From NCBI RefSeq assembly GCF_019112545.1, contig NW_025064937.1, positions 7,656 through 71,655 of the forward strand: a stretch of 64,000 nucleotides of DNA. Reading direction: 5' to 3'. Within the stretch, counting starts at the first letter, position 1. Each line of letters opens with the position of its first letter. A program made the translations under genes and the position numbers. The DNA comes from Guyanagaster necrorhizus. Lineage: Eukaryota > Basidiomycota > Agaricomycetes > Agaricales > Physalacriaceae. The notes below the pieces were generated by a model, which saw only the letters and a program-made list of their open reading frames with translations, had not been told where the DNA came from and made no database searches. Of the stretch, positions 12,024 to 23,420 are shown one piece after another.

Positions 12024-12850
12024 ATGGTAAGAGGCATAGCAGAGAGAGTTATCTCTGTACTCAATTTGTCAGGTGTACTGGTTGAATTGGACCATATACT
12101 TCATGCTCTGATCTCCATCATGCATCTGAAGGTGTTCTAATGCATCTTTGGCATCTCCAATGGCATCAAAGAGGCTGAAGTTGCTATGAAGCTCATCTAA
12201 GAAAGCCACATAGGAGAATTGCCAGGCTGGTGGATTCTATGGATTGGAGTTAAGAATGTCTGGTTTGAACCAGTTAAGCACAGTGCCAGTCAGGAAGGAA
12301 ATTGCATAGTTGACTTTGTTAGCATCTGTTGCAAATGCAGTAGGTCTGTTGTTGAAGTTCAACTGAAGGGAGATGATGAAGGCCTTCAGTTTGTGAGAGT
12401 CAGAGTCATTAAATAGTTCTGGTTCCTTGACTTTAGTATGAATAGTGGCTGGTTTAGGGTTATTGAGGAAAGCAGAGACTCCTTGTAACAGGTTTATGAA
12501 TTCTAGAAACATGTCCTGCTGGTTTTGATTATTGCTTCCTGCAGGGCTGTCAGAGCTGCTTGAGCCATTGGGACCACCTAGTCTGCCTGGTCCTCCTGGT
12601 CCATCTGACCCTCCTGGCCCTTCTGGAAAAGGGTTTGGTGGATTACCACCTGGTTTTCATCAGATAGAAGTATGGGTGAGGGTGTCTTTATCTCTGCCTT
12701 CTGAGTCTAAGCTGTCTGAATTCCCATGCATGTTGCCCAGGGATAAGAGGTCTATTGGAGGGTCAATTCAAGTGCCATATATCAGGCTGGCCTGTTGGGC
12801 TCCATTGGTTGGGATGCTGGTGGCATCAAAAGGGTTAGGGGAATCATCAT
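12024..12850 (-). pseudogene. Gypsy element C gag fragment
   Basis: The minus frame shows a Gly/Pro-rich stretch (about 12640-12560), then gag matrix/capsid-like sequence (12512 to 12237: KVKEPELFNDSDSHKLKAF, then VNYAISFLTGTVLNWFKPD). Across a junction in the same family it continues with YVAFLDELHSNFSLFDAIGD and HLQMHDGDQSMKYMVQFN, up to the palindrome edge at 12024. It is the upstream half of the gypsy element whose pol resumes at 8315. It is CpG-depleted and broken. The 5' LTR was not recognised. Confidence 0.75.
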
Positions 12851-13435
12851 AATTAGATTAGTGAGCAGTGAAGCTAGAGTGATTGTAGGTTTCCCTATAG
12901 GAAGATTATCCTCCACTGGAGGCCAATCTGAAAAGGCCTGATTGTTTCTTTGAGGTGGAGGCCAGGATGTCTTCCATAAAAAAACATGTTGTGATGGGTA
13001 GGCTGAGTTTGTTTGGGATCAGTTTCTGTGGATTGGGTAAATATGGTGGACATGATAAAAATTTTTGACTCAAGAGTTTGAGTTCAAATATAGGAACATG
13101 CTAATCAAGTGGCTTTGAGTGTGCATTCAGAGACTGGTTGAGTGTGTGGGTGTCAATAAAGCTATTGGCAATGTCACCCTTGAGTCAGAGTCCAAGGATT
13201 TGAACAGACAGAACAGAGTTCCATCAGAGAAGTGAAGAGGGGTATCCTTCAGAGCAGAATCTAATGGACAAGGTAGGGGGAGTTGAAGTGAGTACAAAGT
13301 GTAGATGGCTGTCCAAGTTGATATTTGAACTGAGTAGTTACAATGATAATACATGGCTTTATATACTAATAGTAGCTAATTCCAAGTCAGATTCTATTGG
13401 GTTCTGATGTCAATATTCACTACCAAGTTCAGAGT
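12851..13435. other. CpG-poor degraded repeat DNA between gypsy C and copia gag
   Basis: No gene or LTR end is recognised. It is presumably the 5' leader of element C and/or downstream parts of the copia fragment. Confidence 0.4.
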
Positions 13436-14262
13436 CTAGATATTATAATGTGAAATACAGATGTGAAATGATAATGGTGAAAATGAAATTAATAGGTAAT
13501 GGGAAGCAGCCAGAGTCCAGTGGGTTTTGGTGATTGAATTTGTGATTGGTTGAGATGATGCAGAGGCCAGTGGCATGCATGTAACAGATATAGGGGTTCT
13601 AGCAGAAGGAATTGTGAGAGTCTGAGATGGGGATGGTCCTTTTTCTACAGCACAGAGGGTCACAGCATGTGTTTGGAGGTGAGAAATGAGGTCACTGAAT
13701 ATAGCCATCTGATACAGGCTTGCAAGAATAGGCATCAATGATCTGTAGGAGAAATAGAGTGAATGATTATCCCTTTGAACTCCTGGTCACTCAGAGCTGT
13801 CACACAGAGATTATTAACAGCACATCATTTTATATACAGGTCAGCAATGTGAGCATTTATATTGCTATTCCCATCAAACTTTGTGGATCTTAGGGATACT
13901 TCAGCCTCTGACAGTACTATGTCAGTCTTTTTTGCATGCTCAGCACAAATGGATTCCCAGCATTCTTTTGCTGTTCCATCTGTTTTGACCTCTAGTCTAA
14001 TAGAGTCAAGAATGTTGAGCACAATGTGGAAGTGGAATAGTTGGTCATGAAAAACCCATTCATCATAAGATGGGAAGAAAGAGTAGATGAGAGTGGGGTC
14101 TGATGGTAATAGTACAGTTGTAAGTGTGGTTATGGTAGCCCTGGGGATGGTGGGGTGAGTAGTGGTTCCTTTAATGTATCCTCATAGCTTTTTTCCTTTT
14201 ACCAACTCAGTTATTTGTAGCTTACAGAAGGCATAGTTCTTCCCATTGAAATAGCTACTCAT
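13436..14262 (-). pseudogene. Ty1/copia gag fragment (UBN2-type)
   Basis: The minus-strand start at 14262 begins MSSYFNGKNYAFCKLQ, the usual copia gag N-terminus (normally followed by WxLQM). The frame continues with DGTAKECWESICAEHAKKTD and VSLRSTKFDGNSNINAHI (13990-13830), a UBN2/gag-polypeptide signature. It then runs to about 13436 (YSVTSFLTSKHML-like, then DLISHLQTHAVTLC). Stops interrupt it and no protease, integrase or RT follows, so it is a truncated relic. It is a different copia family from the one at 30.5-35.9 kb. Confidence 0.75.
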
Positions 14263-14670
14263 GTCTAGAAAGATTGTGACTCCTGTCTGGCATTGACAAC
14301 ATTGTTTAGAGGTGTGGTAATGTAGTTGGAGTGGTTGGTTGATTTGTACTCTTTGCTGCACATTCTTATTGACTGAGGCTTTAGGCAACAGGACCCATAA
14401 CCTATTGATAGAAGAATATAAGTAGAGTTTGATGAATAAGAGTGAGTAATATAGTAAGAGGCATAGTAATAATATACATACCTCAGCCAGGTGGAGCATA
14501 GGTGAAATGACTGAGGTATATGAGTATCTATGGCCAGGCTATATAGGTGGTCAAGTAATGACAGAAGTTGTATATGTATATGGTAAGTAGACATGAGTGA
14601 TGATCAAAAAGAGAGGGTAATGGTATACACATCAATATCCTTCAATGTTTCTCTGTTTAGTCTACTCTTA
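14263..14670. other. CpG-poor unassigned DNA
   Basis: It lies upstream of the copia gag relic and may be its leader or LTR. No gene is supported. Confidence 0.4.
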
Positions 14671-16772
14671 GTGTCATCAAGGCTTCCTTGAAGAATGAGA
14701 GTCCAATGTTCATATTCAAGAGATGGTTGCCAGCTTGGACTCATCTCCAACCAATGATGATTATCATATTCTTAACATTGGAACAATGGAAGAATGGGAT
14801 TGATGTCTCAAGAAGACAGGGGTATACCTTCCTGTGAGGTTCAATAGATGTGAAGTGTGCTACTAATATTAGCAATGTATACCAGAGTGGACATGAATCT
14901 TGTGAATTTCAATCAATCAAATGTCAAACTCTCAGATGTCTGGAGCACACTTAATCACATGAAAATTTTGTCTCATAAGTCACAGTTACAGTATTTATAA
15001 AGAGAGGGACCTCAAAGCCCCTGCCCTGAACTTTGTCCATGACTACCATGACTACCTTACAACCTACAACATGCAGTTTCAATACCTAGATTACTGCCAG
15101 AACTCACAGATCTAATAGTTGACATTCTTTCCGATGATGTTCCCTCTCTCACAGCTTGTGCATTGTCCTCTCACCAACTTCTCCACTGCAGCCACTATCA
15201 CCTATTCCACACCATACAATTCGACTTCCTTCCAAATCAGTCATTCAATCACTGTGAAATTTTCTCAAAGAAGTGCCAAAATGTGGTGCCACTTGTAAGG
15301 ACCCTTACCTTGAGCAAAAATTCCAACTGGTACAATGTCCCCTCTCATCCATGGATTGCCTCTGAACTGCAGCTGCCTATTGTCTTTGCAATGATGAAGA
15401 ATTTGACATTCTTGCATCTTGTTCAGGTGGAACTAGTCAGCATTAATATCATCTGGCCTCAAGTCAAGGAATTGGAAATGAATCACTGTTCTGTGATGAA
15501 CCTTGGCACCTTCCTTGGTGGGTTCCACAAATTAAACAAGCTAGCACTATGTGACATAGACATTGTTGAAGAGACATCCTCATTATCTGAAGTTTCTCTC
15601 AACATTGAAGAATTAGTGATTACCCAAGTCAACATCCAATTGGACATGAATACCATCAAGTGCCTCCTCCCACTCCTTCTCATGCCACCCCATATTCAAT
15701 GACTTACCTACCCAATTTACTATCCAGAGCAGAACATCCCACAATACAATGTGATTCCTTATATGCACCTGGATGAGTTATTTCTAGTAGGTGCCTTCAT
15801 GCCAAAGATACCCATTCTGGATATCCAAAACATTACTAGGCTTTGTTTGCTTATGACCATCCCCTGGCACTGGTATCAGGCAGATGCATGCAAAGACTAT
15901 GATGAGCTAACAGATTGGCTTATATACATGCTACCCAAAGCTCAAGGGGGGGTGCTTAAAGGAGGTTGCATTGGAGTAAGACCTGATTGGCATATCTGGG
16001 AGTCCAGACAAGTGGAAAGAGCTCGATGCAGTTCTATCAAAGATGGAATTCAGCAAGGTTGAGCTCATGTTCAGGGCAACCCCAGAAGACTGGGATAGAG
16101 AAGGAGAAGGAGAAGAGAAAGCCAAGTGGCCATTGTGGGAAGGCAAGCTGGAGGGATTGATGTTCAAATGTGCTGCATTCTTTGAACAAGTTGAAAGGCA
16201 TGGGTTGTTGACAGTCTCCAGACGATACCTAAGTTAAGTTCGTATGTTTGCTACTATCTAGACATCGCTATTGCGTTTTGGACATCGAATCAGTATACAG
16301 GTTACAAATAATACAACTTGCATCTTTTATGTCCCAAGATTTCGTCATGGAGAAATAATTCTAAGATTTACTTGGCCGTTGCAGAACTCAATGGCCGATG
16401 ATGATTCAGCACCGGAAATAGCAACCACTGCGACCAGTGCCGTCTGTACATTGCTTTCCCTTTTTACCTTCGTTTAGGACCCTCATTTTCTTCTATTCGT
16501 CCTCATTTTCCGTGCTCGTTCTCGGTGTACCAGCGAGAGTACATACGCAGGTAATGCTGACTCAAAATTTGCGTCAAACCTTGGCAAATCGCCTCACGGA
16601 GGCCACCATATGTCTTTCTTCCGGCGTTCTAATCAGCGAGAATCCGAATATACGACGAAGATAACGACGAGACTATTGATCCAGAACTATGCCTTCGAAC
16701 CTTCTGGCGAGCCGAGGAATGTCTATGTAAATTATCCTTTGGGAGTCCTGGAAGTCAGTGTTCACGGGGAAC
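14671..16772 (+). repeat. Left arm of inverted repeat 2 (2.1 kb)
   Basis: It pairs with 19478-21579; coordinates sum to 36250. All frames compared have identical translations, and the single difference noticed is a CpG/CpA change near 16764. The arm contains the F-box-type pseudogene, its downstream gap and the first exon part of a P4-ATPase pseudogene. The outer half (to about 16230) is CpG-depleted and the inner half is not. Confidence 0.92.
15039..16237 (+). pseudogene. F-box/LRR-type protein, pseudogene copy 1
   Basis: It is homologous along its length to the intact 427-aa protein at 56719-58002 (-). Shared segments include LIVDILSDDVPSL, the FHTIQFDFLPN region, VFAMMKNLTFLHLVQVELV and LGTFLGGFHKLNKLALC. 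A 5-base deletion near the start, a stop after the 15702 segment and a further frameshift near 15960 break it. Nearly all CpG sites of the intact copy are TpG or CpA here. It is followed by the same P4-ATPase start as in the intact locus, so the gene pair was copied together. Confidence 0.8.
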
Positions 16773-18062
16773 CTATTGCTCGCTATGAGAGAAACAAGGT
16801 CCGGACTACCAATTTATGCGAGCAATTTAGGCGGTGTGTTATTGTACTTTCTATGCCTCTTTGTCGTGTTTGCCTATTTATTCTGGGTAGCAAACCTATT
16901 TTCCCTTACCCTCGTCGTGATTCAACGTCAGCGCTCGTGTTCGCATTTTTATGCTCCACACCACTAACGATGCCCCGCAGGTTCCTTCTTGTTTGACGCA
17001 GCGTCGGGCGCCATCTTGGTCCTACCCCTTGCATTTATTCTCACCGTCACTGACATCAAAGATGCTGTGGAAGACTATCGCCGTGAGACTCTCGACGAAG
17101 AGGTGAAGACGTCGGCGACAACAAAATCAGGCTCGTGGCGTAATGTCAACCAACCGACAGACCCCCGGCCCTGGTTCGAAAAGATGCTGGGTATCAACCC
17201 ACCGGGGAAAGTTACTAAAGGCGTACGCAAACTTCGTGACCGAGAGGCTAATGAGGCTGGCCATGGCGTTCGTGTTATGCTTAGCAAAACCAGCGATACC
17301 TCCACCACGAGTTTTGATCTTGATCATGCACGCTCAAGTTCTGGTTGGCAGTTGGATGATATCCAGAGGGCCGTTTCCCATAGTTACCCTCCGGACGCAT
17401 CATCGCTTTCTGATACATCAACGCAGCGTAATTCTACCACGGAATTCCGGCAATTGAAGCAGAATGATGACTCCCAATCTACGCTAGGCGTAATTGATTC
17501 GAAGCGGCGAAATGGAGGTTCTGCCCGATGGGAAAGGACGTTATGGAAGAAGCTGGAAGTTGGAGACATTGTTCTCCTACGGGAGAACGACCAGGTTCCT
17601 GCTGACATTGTCGTTCTCTCGACATCGGATCCTGATGGCATGTGTTATTTGGAGACAAAGAACTTGGACGGTTAAACTAGTCTAAAACCTCGAAAATCCA
17701 TCAAAGCCACTTCGTCCATCGCCTCTGAAGACAATATCGAGCGGTCGTCATTTTATCTTGACTCAGAACCACCACACCAGAACGTCTATCTTTACCATGG
17801 TGTTCTTCGACACAAGGATACTGTCACGGGCGAAAAGAGGCAAGAGTCGGTCATGATCAATGAAATGCTCCTTCGTGGATGTGCAATCCGTAATGCGACT
17901 TGGATCATTGGGCTGGTCGTTTTTACAGGTGCAGATACCAAGATCATGTTGAAAGGAGGCGCTACGCCGTCGAAACGTTCTAACCTAGAGATGGAGACCA
18001 ATTTTAACGGCATCGTCAACTTCACACCTTTCTTGCAGAATATTACCCCAGTACTAAAATAA
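16610..18062 (+). pseudogene. P4-type ATPase (phospholipid flippase), N-terminal part, pseudogene
   Basis: The frame starts MSFFRRSNQRESEYTTK and runs through RYERNKVRTTN and EQFRR, then across two apparent introns to ANLFSLTLVV and [20 protein letters not shown], typical of DNF/Drs2-like flippases. It continues with the A-domain entry [19 protein letters not shown] and ETKNLDG. The next codon is TAA where the family has E of the GETNLK motif, and homology resumes at once (TSLKPRKSIKATSS). It goes on through INEMLLRGCAIRN, VVFTGADTKIMLKGG and FNGIVN and stops abruptly near 18020-18062. About ten residues normally between VRTT and NLYEQF are absent. The phosphorylation domain is missing, so it cannot pump. 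Confidence 0.85.
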
Positions 18063-18254
18063 GAGAACAACATTGTAAGTACTCAGTCGGCACAGTATGG
18101 GTGAAACCACCGAGGATGCGGAAGTAACCACGTGGTATATATACGTCGGTGTGAAGTATAGGAGCTCGGGTAAACGAAAGAGTCCATAGGCGGCGGTGTA
18201 CAATATGGGTAATATAGGCGGGAAAAGTCGGGTAGCACGTGTCTCGTTCAACAA

Positions 18255-18680
18255 ATACCCTTACTCATCGACCTCCTTCCCATCGAACTTCTGCGATATT
18301 CTCTAATATTCTGAGGCAATATGGAGACACGTAACTCCAATTCGTCTTCGACTCGCCCAATTTCTGGTCGTCTACCTTCATTGGTGCGACACTGAAAATC
18401 ATTGGCGCCTGTGACTCATGCGGGTCGTAGAGCGCCGGACATTTTCATGCATGTCCTCAGCGAAGAATCCTGTACGAATGAGTGCGTCCAAATGCCCATC
18501 GAAGCATGTGTGGAAAACGCCTCTCATTGGCGGTCGCTCGATGTGACCATCCCCTTCTCTGGATTCCTCTCCATGACTCGACAGGACAGATTGGACCTCC
18601 CCTTGCTCGAATATCTTACCATCAGCTCATGCTGGAGCGACATGTCAGACTTGAACAAAGCGTCACGGTTCATCTGATTT
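18255..18680 (+). pseudogene. Possible F-box protein fragment
   Basis: A segment reading LLPIELLRYIL looks like the start of an F-box. After shifts in frame, a segment with HWRSLDVTIPFSGFL and LPLLEYLTISSCWSDMSDL resembles the body of Agaricomycete F-box proteins. There is no continuous frame. It lies in the unique spacer of inverted repeat 2. The call rests on remembered family appearance. Confidence 0.35.
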
Positions 18681-18839
18681 CGGTCGAAGGTCTTGATAAG
18701 GCATTCTTGTTCAGGCGCCAACGGGCTGTTTCGTGACTTGAATAATACCAGTACCGAATCGATTGAATATGTGGTCCAAACGCAAGTCTCAGTTCCCAGT
18801 CTGAGAGCACATAGCTGGTAGGACACTGATGATTTGCAA

Positions 18840-18955
18840 AATAAAAATAAAAGAAGCGAACTGCGGTAGTGCGCCGGTGCATGGGCGGCAACTGGATTCG
18901 AACCAGTTTCACTGGGATTATTCTGTTCAGCCGAACGCGCCCGCCATCTTGTCGA
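18840..18955 (-). repeat. tRNA-derived SINE-like element
   Basis: On the minus strand, box-A-like TTCGGCTGAACAG is followed about 35 bases later by a perfect box-B-like GGTTCGAATCC and then CAGTTGCCGCC. The same head recurs at 22.6-23.4 kb and 25.2 kb. No full cloverleaf forms, so it is not called a tRNA gene. A weaker relative lies at about 19125-19175. Confidence 0.5.
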
Positions 18956-19477
18956 CATTGAGCGAATGTTCCAATCCGAGAAGCAGCCTCGAGTTCGATA
19001 TCGTACTTGATAAAGTATAACGTAAACTAAGGAAGATGCAAGTGACGTCGTGTATAACTGAAAGTATTCTTGCGCAAGCTGTAACTAAACAGTACTCCTA
19101 GGCCCATTCCTGAGCCTTGGACACGAACTGGAATTGAACGAGTTGCGCCCGACCTAATTTGATAAGAAAGCCCTACAAGGTCCCATTCTCGGTAGATTGG
19201 CCGTCTTTGTGTCTGGAGATTCATACGGATCGATTGTAGAGAGGAACAGTGTACTTTTCTTGATGACATCAGTGGCCAGCCAGGGACCTTTTACTCATGT
19301 ATAAAGGAGTGGGATGGGGGGATCACGAGGTAGATGACTAATCCCCATGATTAGGCCAAACCCAAAGTTCAATTAAGACCTCAATTCTATTTGATACAAG
19401 GTGACTTAGCAACAGAAGCTACTCAAGTCAAGGTTAGACACAAGGCCTTTGATCCAGGGACTAATTACAATGAGCTA

Positions 19478-19640
19478 GTTCCCCATGAACACTGACTTCC
19501 AGGACTCCCAAAGGATAATTTACATAGACATTCCTCGGCTCGCCAGAAGGTTCGAAGGCATAGTTCTGGATCAATAGTCTCGTCGTTATCTTCGTCGTAT
19601 ATTCGGATTCTCGCTGATTAGAACGCCGGAAGAAAGACAT
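19478..19640 (-). pseudogene. P4-ATPase start fragment (right-arm copy)
   Basis: It is the mirror of 16610-16772 and carries the same MSFFRRSNQRES start. Only about the first 54 codons remain. Confidence 0.8.
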
Positions 19641-20012
19641 ATGGTGGCCTCCGTGAGGCGATTTGCCAAGGTTTGACGCAAATTTTGAGTCAGCATTACC
19701 TGCGTATGTACTCTCGCTGGTACACCGAGAACGAGCACGGAAAATGAGGACGAATAGAAGAAAATGAGGGTCCTAAACGAAGGTAAAAAGGGAAAGCAAT
19801 GTACAGACGGCACTGGTCGCAGTGGTTGCTATTTCCGGTGCTGAATCATCATCGGCCATTGAGTTCTGCAACGGCCAAGTAAATCTTAGAATTATTTCTC
19901 CATGACGAAATCTTGGGACATAAAAGATGCAAGTTGTATTATTTGTAACCTGTATACTGATTCGATGTCCAAAACGCAATAGCGATGTCTAGATAGTAGC
20001 AAACATACGAAC

Positions 20013-21211
20013 TTAACTTAGGTATCGTCTGGAGACTGTCAACAACCCATGCCTTTCAACTTGTTCAAAGAATGCAGCACATTTGAACATCAATCCCTCC
20101 AGCTTGCCTTCCCACAATGGCCACTTGGCTTTCTCTTCTCCTTCTCCTTCTCTATCCCAGTCTTCTGGGGTTGCCCTGAACATGAGCTCAACCTTGCTGA
20201 ATTCCATCTTTGATAGAACTGCATCGAGCTCTTTCCACTTGTCTGGACTCCCAGATATGCCAATCAGGTCTTACTCCAATGCAACCTCCTTTAAGCACCC
20301 CCCCTTGAGCTTTGGGTAGCATGTATATAAGCCAATCTGTTAGCTCATCATAGTCTTTGCATGCATCTGCCTGATACCAGTGCCAGGGGATGGTCATAAG
20401 CAAACAAAGCCTAGTAATGTTTTGGATATCCAGAATGGGTATCTTTGGCATGAAGGCACCTACTAGAAATAACTCATCCAGGTGCATATAAGGAATCACA
20501 TTGTATTGTGGGATGTTCTGCTCTGGATAGTAAATTGGGTAGGTAAGTCATTGAATATGGGGTGGCATGAGAAGGAGTGGGAGGAGGCACTTGATGGTAT
20601 TCATGTCCAATTGGATGTTGACTTGGGTAATCACTAATTCTTCAATGTTGAGAGAAACTTCAGATAATGAGGATGTCTCTTCAACAATGTCTATGTCACA
20701 TAGTGCTAGCTTGTTTAATTTGTGGAACCCACCAAGGAAGGTGCCAAGGTTCATCACAGAACAGTGATTCATTTCCAATTCCTTGACTTGAGGCCAGATG
20801 ATATTAATGCTGACTAGTTCCACCTGAACAAGATGCAAGAATGTCAAATTCTTCATCATTGCAAAGACAATAGGCAGCTGCAGTTCAGAGGCAATCCATG
20901 GATGAGAGGGGACATTGTACCAGTTGGAATTTTTGCTCAAGGTAAGGGTCCTTACAAGTGGCACCACATTTTGGCACTTCTTTGAGAAAATTTCACAGTG
21001 ATTGAATGACTGATTTGGAAGGAAGTCGAATTGTATGGTGTGGAATAGGTGATAGTGGCTGCAGTGGAGAAGTTGGTGAGAGGACAATGCACAAGCTGTG
21101 AGAGAGGGAACATCATCGGAAAGAATGTCAACTATTAGATCTGTGAGTTCTGGCAGTAATCTAGGTATTGAAACTGCATGTTGTAGGTTGTAAGGTAGTC
21201 ATGGTAGTCAT
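20013..21211 (-). pseudogene. F-box/LRR-type protein, pseudogene copy 2
   Basis: It is the mirror-image copy of 15039-16237 with the same stops, deletions and CpG losses. The decay therefore predates the inverted duplication, or gene conversion has kept the arms alike. Confidence 0.8.
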
Positions 21212-21579
21212 GGACAAAGTTCAGGGCAGGGGCTTTGAGGTCCCTCTCTTTATAAATACTGTAACTGTGACTTATGAGACAAAATTTTCATGTGATTAAG
21301 TGTGCTCCAGACATCTGAGAGTTTGACATTTGATTGATTGAAATTCACAAGATTCATGTCCACTCTGGTATACATTGCTAATATTAGTAGCACACTTCAC
21401 ATCTATTGAACCTCACAGGAAGGTATACCCCTGTCTTCTTGAGACATCAATCCCATTCTTCCATTGTTCCAATGTTAAGAATATGATAATCATCATTGGT
21501 TGGAGATGAGTCCAAGCTGGCAACCATCTCTTGAATATGAACATTGGACTCTCATTCTTCAAGGAAGCCTTGATGACAC

Positions 21580-22062
21580 AGAAAATCAGATCAGCCAGAA
21601 GAAGAAGCTCACATTTGGTCCTGTGCTTGGTAATGGCTGCACAAATAAGACTGAACAACTAAGGCAAGAAAATGAGAAATGAGCTCTCAAACACTAATAC
21701 TCAATCACTCTAAAGCACAGTTGAAACCAAGAATGATTAAGCATGATCAACTATATCAAATATACTATGCTGGACTCAGCCAATTCAGAAAAGTCTGGAA
21801 ACTTTGAGATGAATAAAGTACTCAAGTTAGTTCATTGCTGACTAACCACAGACTTCTGGGGCAGTGTAGGAACATAGTAGACTACTATAGAAACACATCA
21901 CTTGTATGATATAAGTAGCTAGAATTTTTCAATATGAAGGAACTTGCTACAAACTCCAACTACAGTTATGTAATACAACTCTTCTATACCCATCTACAAC
22001 CCTTATTTCAATCTCAAACCTCAACAAGCACTATCATCAATATTGTTGAGTTTGGGTGTTTC
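21580..22062. other. CpG-poor unassigned DNA
   Basis: AT-rich repeat-like sequence with no supported gene. It lies between the right arm and the LTR fragment and may be leader sequence of the same element as that fragment. Confidence 0.4.
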
Positions 22063-22298
22063 AATAATGATAGAAGCACTCTGCAGACTTGAAGTGATTG
22101 TACAAAGACAGTTTATTCAATGCTTGTTTGCTTCTAAGATGAAATGCTCACAACAGCAGTGTGGTTAAGACACAATATATGAATTTAGACTTAAAATTAT
22201 GAGCTACTGTGCTCAGTCTATCTTAGAATACTCTGAAACCCAATACTAAGTCTCTCAAGCACTTAGACTTGACTAGCTGTGATAATTCTAACACTCAC
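22063..22298 (-). repeat. Fragment of the long LTR-like repeat (3' end)
   Basis: The reverse complement matches the last part of 28006-29954, including CAAGTCTAAGTGCTTGA, the TTAGTATTGGGTTTCAGA stretch and the end TTGAAACA. Sequence just beyond the end (22030-22062) also resembles 29955-29985. It is truncated at 22298, where an ATPase sliver begins. Confidence 0.65.
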
Positions 22299-22336
22299 TG
22301 GTAGTCCAGACCTTGTTTCTCTTATAGCAAGCAATA
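22299..22336 (-). pseudogene. 38-bp P4-ATPase sliver
   Basis: The reverse complement matches 16774-16811 of ATPase copy 1 with three differences, two of them CpG to TpG. It encodes the ARYERNKVRTT region. It begins within a base or two of where the right-arm ATPase breaks off at 19478. Confidence 0.6.
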
Positions 22337-22559
22337 CATACTAGTAGTGTCGCCATGTTTGAGCCAAAATCCATAGTATCTAGGACTCTGGACATCATCC
22401 AGGTCTGGGCTTTACTCTTCAGATGAGTGCACAGGTCAAGCATTGGTACCACCTATTCCTGCCGACAAAAGAGTTGCATTGAAAAGTTGAACTTTAGTGA
22501 CAACCGACTCATATGGGGTCCAGCAGAGAGTCAGGAGACAGCGATTTACATAAAAACGG

Positions 22560-23420
22560 TACTCATTATCTGCAGCAACTAAAATCGAACGCGTTAAGTA
22601 TTCATTCGGCCATAAACCCAACTATATGGGCTTGGGCAGTCGAGGGTTAGCTTCAGACGTGCTCTACCGAGCAATGACCCCTTTCTTCATGACTCCCTGG
22701 ACGTGGATTATAAAAACGATGTTGTTTCTTCTGTGATTAGCGACAACTGGGTTCGAACCAGTCGAGCCAGAGTTATCTTGTTAGGCTATATGACCGATAA
22801 TGCGATGGCCGGCCCTCACCCGTACATATCGATCGCCTCGCATTATTTGTGAACTTGGGCTTGATACCCACTGGCAGCCGAGGGTTCGTGTCATACCGAC
22901 CGTGCAATGACGTGCCGATAAAAGTGTTGTGTTGGCGAATGACCACTGAATACAGTGTGCTCTGGTAGAGTCCCATCCACCACATGTTTCATGACTCCCT
23001 GGATGCGGATCAAAAAGACAATTCTACAGTCGGGGGTGATTGGCGGCAACTGGGATCGAACCAGTTGAGCCACTCGGAGTCACCTCGTTCGGCTACACGA
23101 CCGACGATAAGGTCTCTCGTTTTGAAGATTAATTCATTAGGGTTGATATTCAGTCGAGGGTTCACTTCAAATTCATGGTACCTAGCACCGAAATTCGACA
23201 CTGCCGATAAAACTAGAAAGAGAACTAAATGTGTGATATATTAACAAAGTGTCCCAGCACTTCTTTCGTGATGCCTCTTTCGATGTGGGTCAAAAAAAGT
23301 GTCTCATCATCACATAATCCGCCCCAACTGGGATCGAACAAGTTGAGCCAGGAGTTACTTATTTCAATTCGGCCATATCCCAATACAGCAATCCTGAACA
23401 GTCTATATTGATCTATGGCC
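22560..23420 (-). repeat. Cluster of four tRNA-derived SINE-like units
   Basis: Heads lie at about 22570-22610 (degenerate), 22740-22800, 23040-23105 and 23325-23385. Each reads on the minus strand as a box-A-like segment (TAGCCGAACGAGG or TAGCCTAACAAGA), then GGTTCGANCCC and CAGTTGYCGC. Bodies share a CAGGGAGTCATGAA-like motif preceded by a T-run; plus-strand copies lie at 22688, 22989 and, diverged, 23269. Spacing of about 280-300 bp gives a loose tandem array. Pol III promoter boxes are inferred from pattern. Confidence 0.55.

Larger units (their letters stand above)
19478..21579 (-). repeat. Right arm of inverted repeat 2 (2.1 kb)
   Basis: This is the mirror of 14671-16772. The inner end cuts the ATPase frame right after the GVLEVSVHGE region. 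The continuing 38 bases of that exon are found displaced at 22299-22336. Confidence 0.92.

Noticed and set aside
12532..12852. Plus-strand proline/glycine-rich frame of 106 aa
   Set aside because: It is the antisense shadow of the Gly/Pro-rich gag region of element C.
22560..23420. CRISPR-like spaced repeats
   Set aside because: Units are about 300 bp, diverged and tRNA-headed, in a eukaryotic context; SINE-like repeats explain them.
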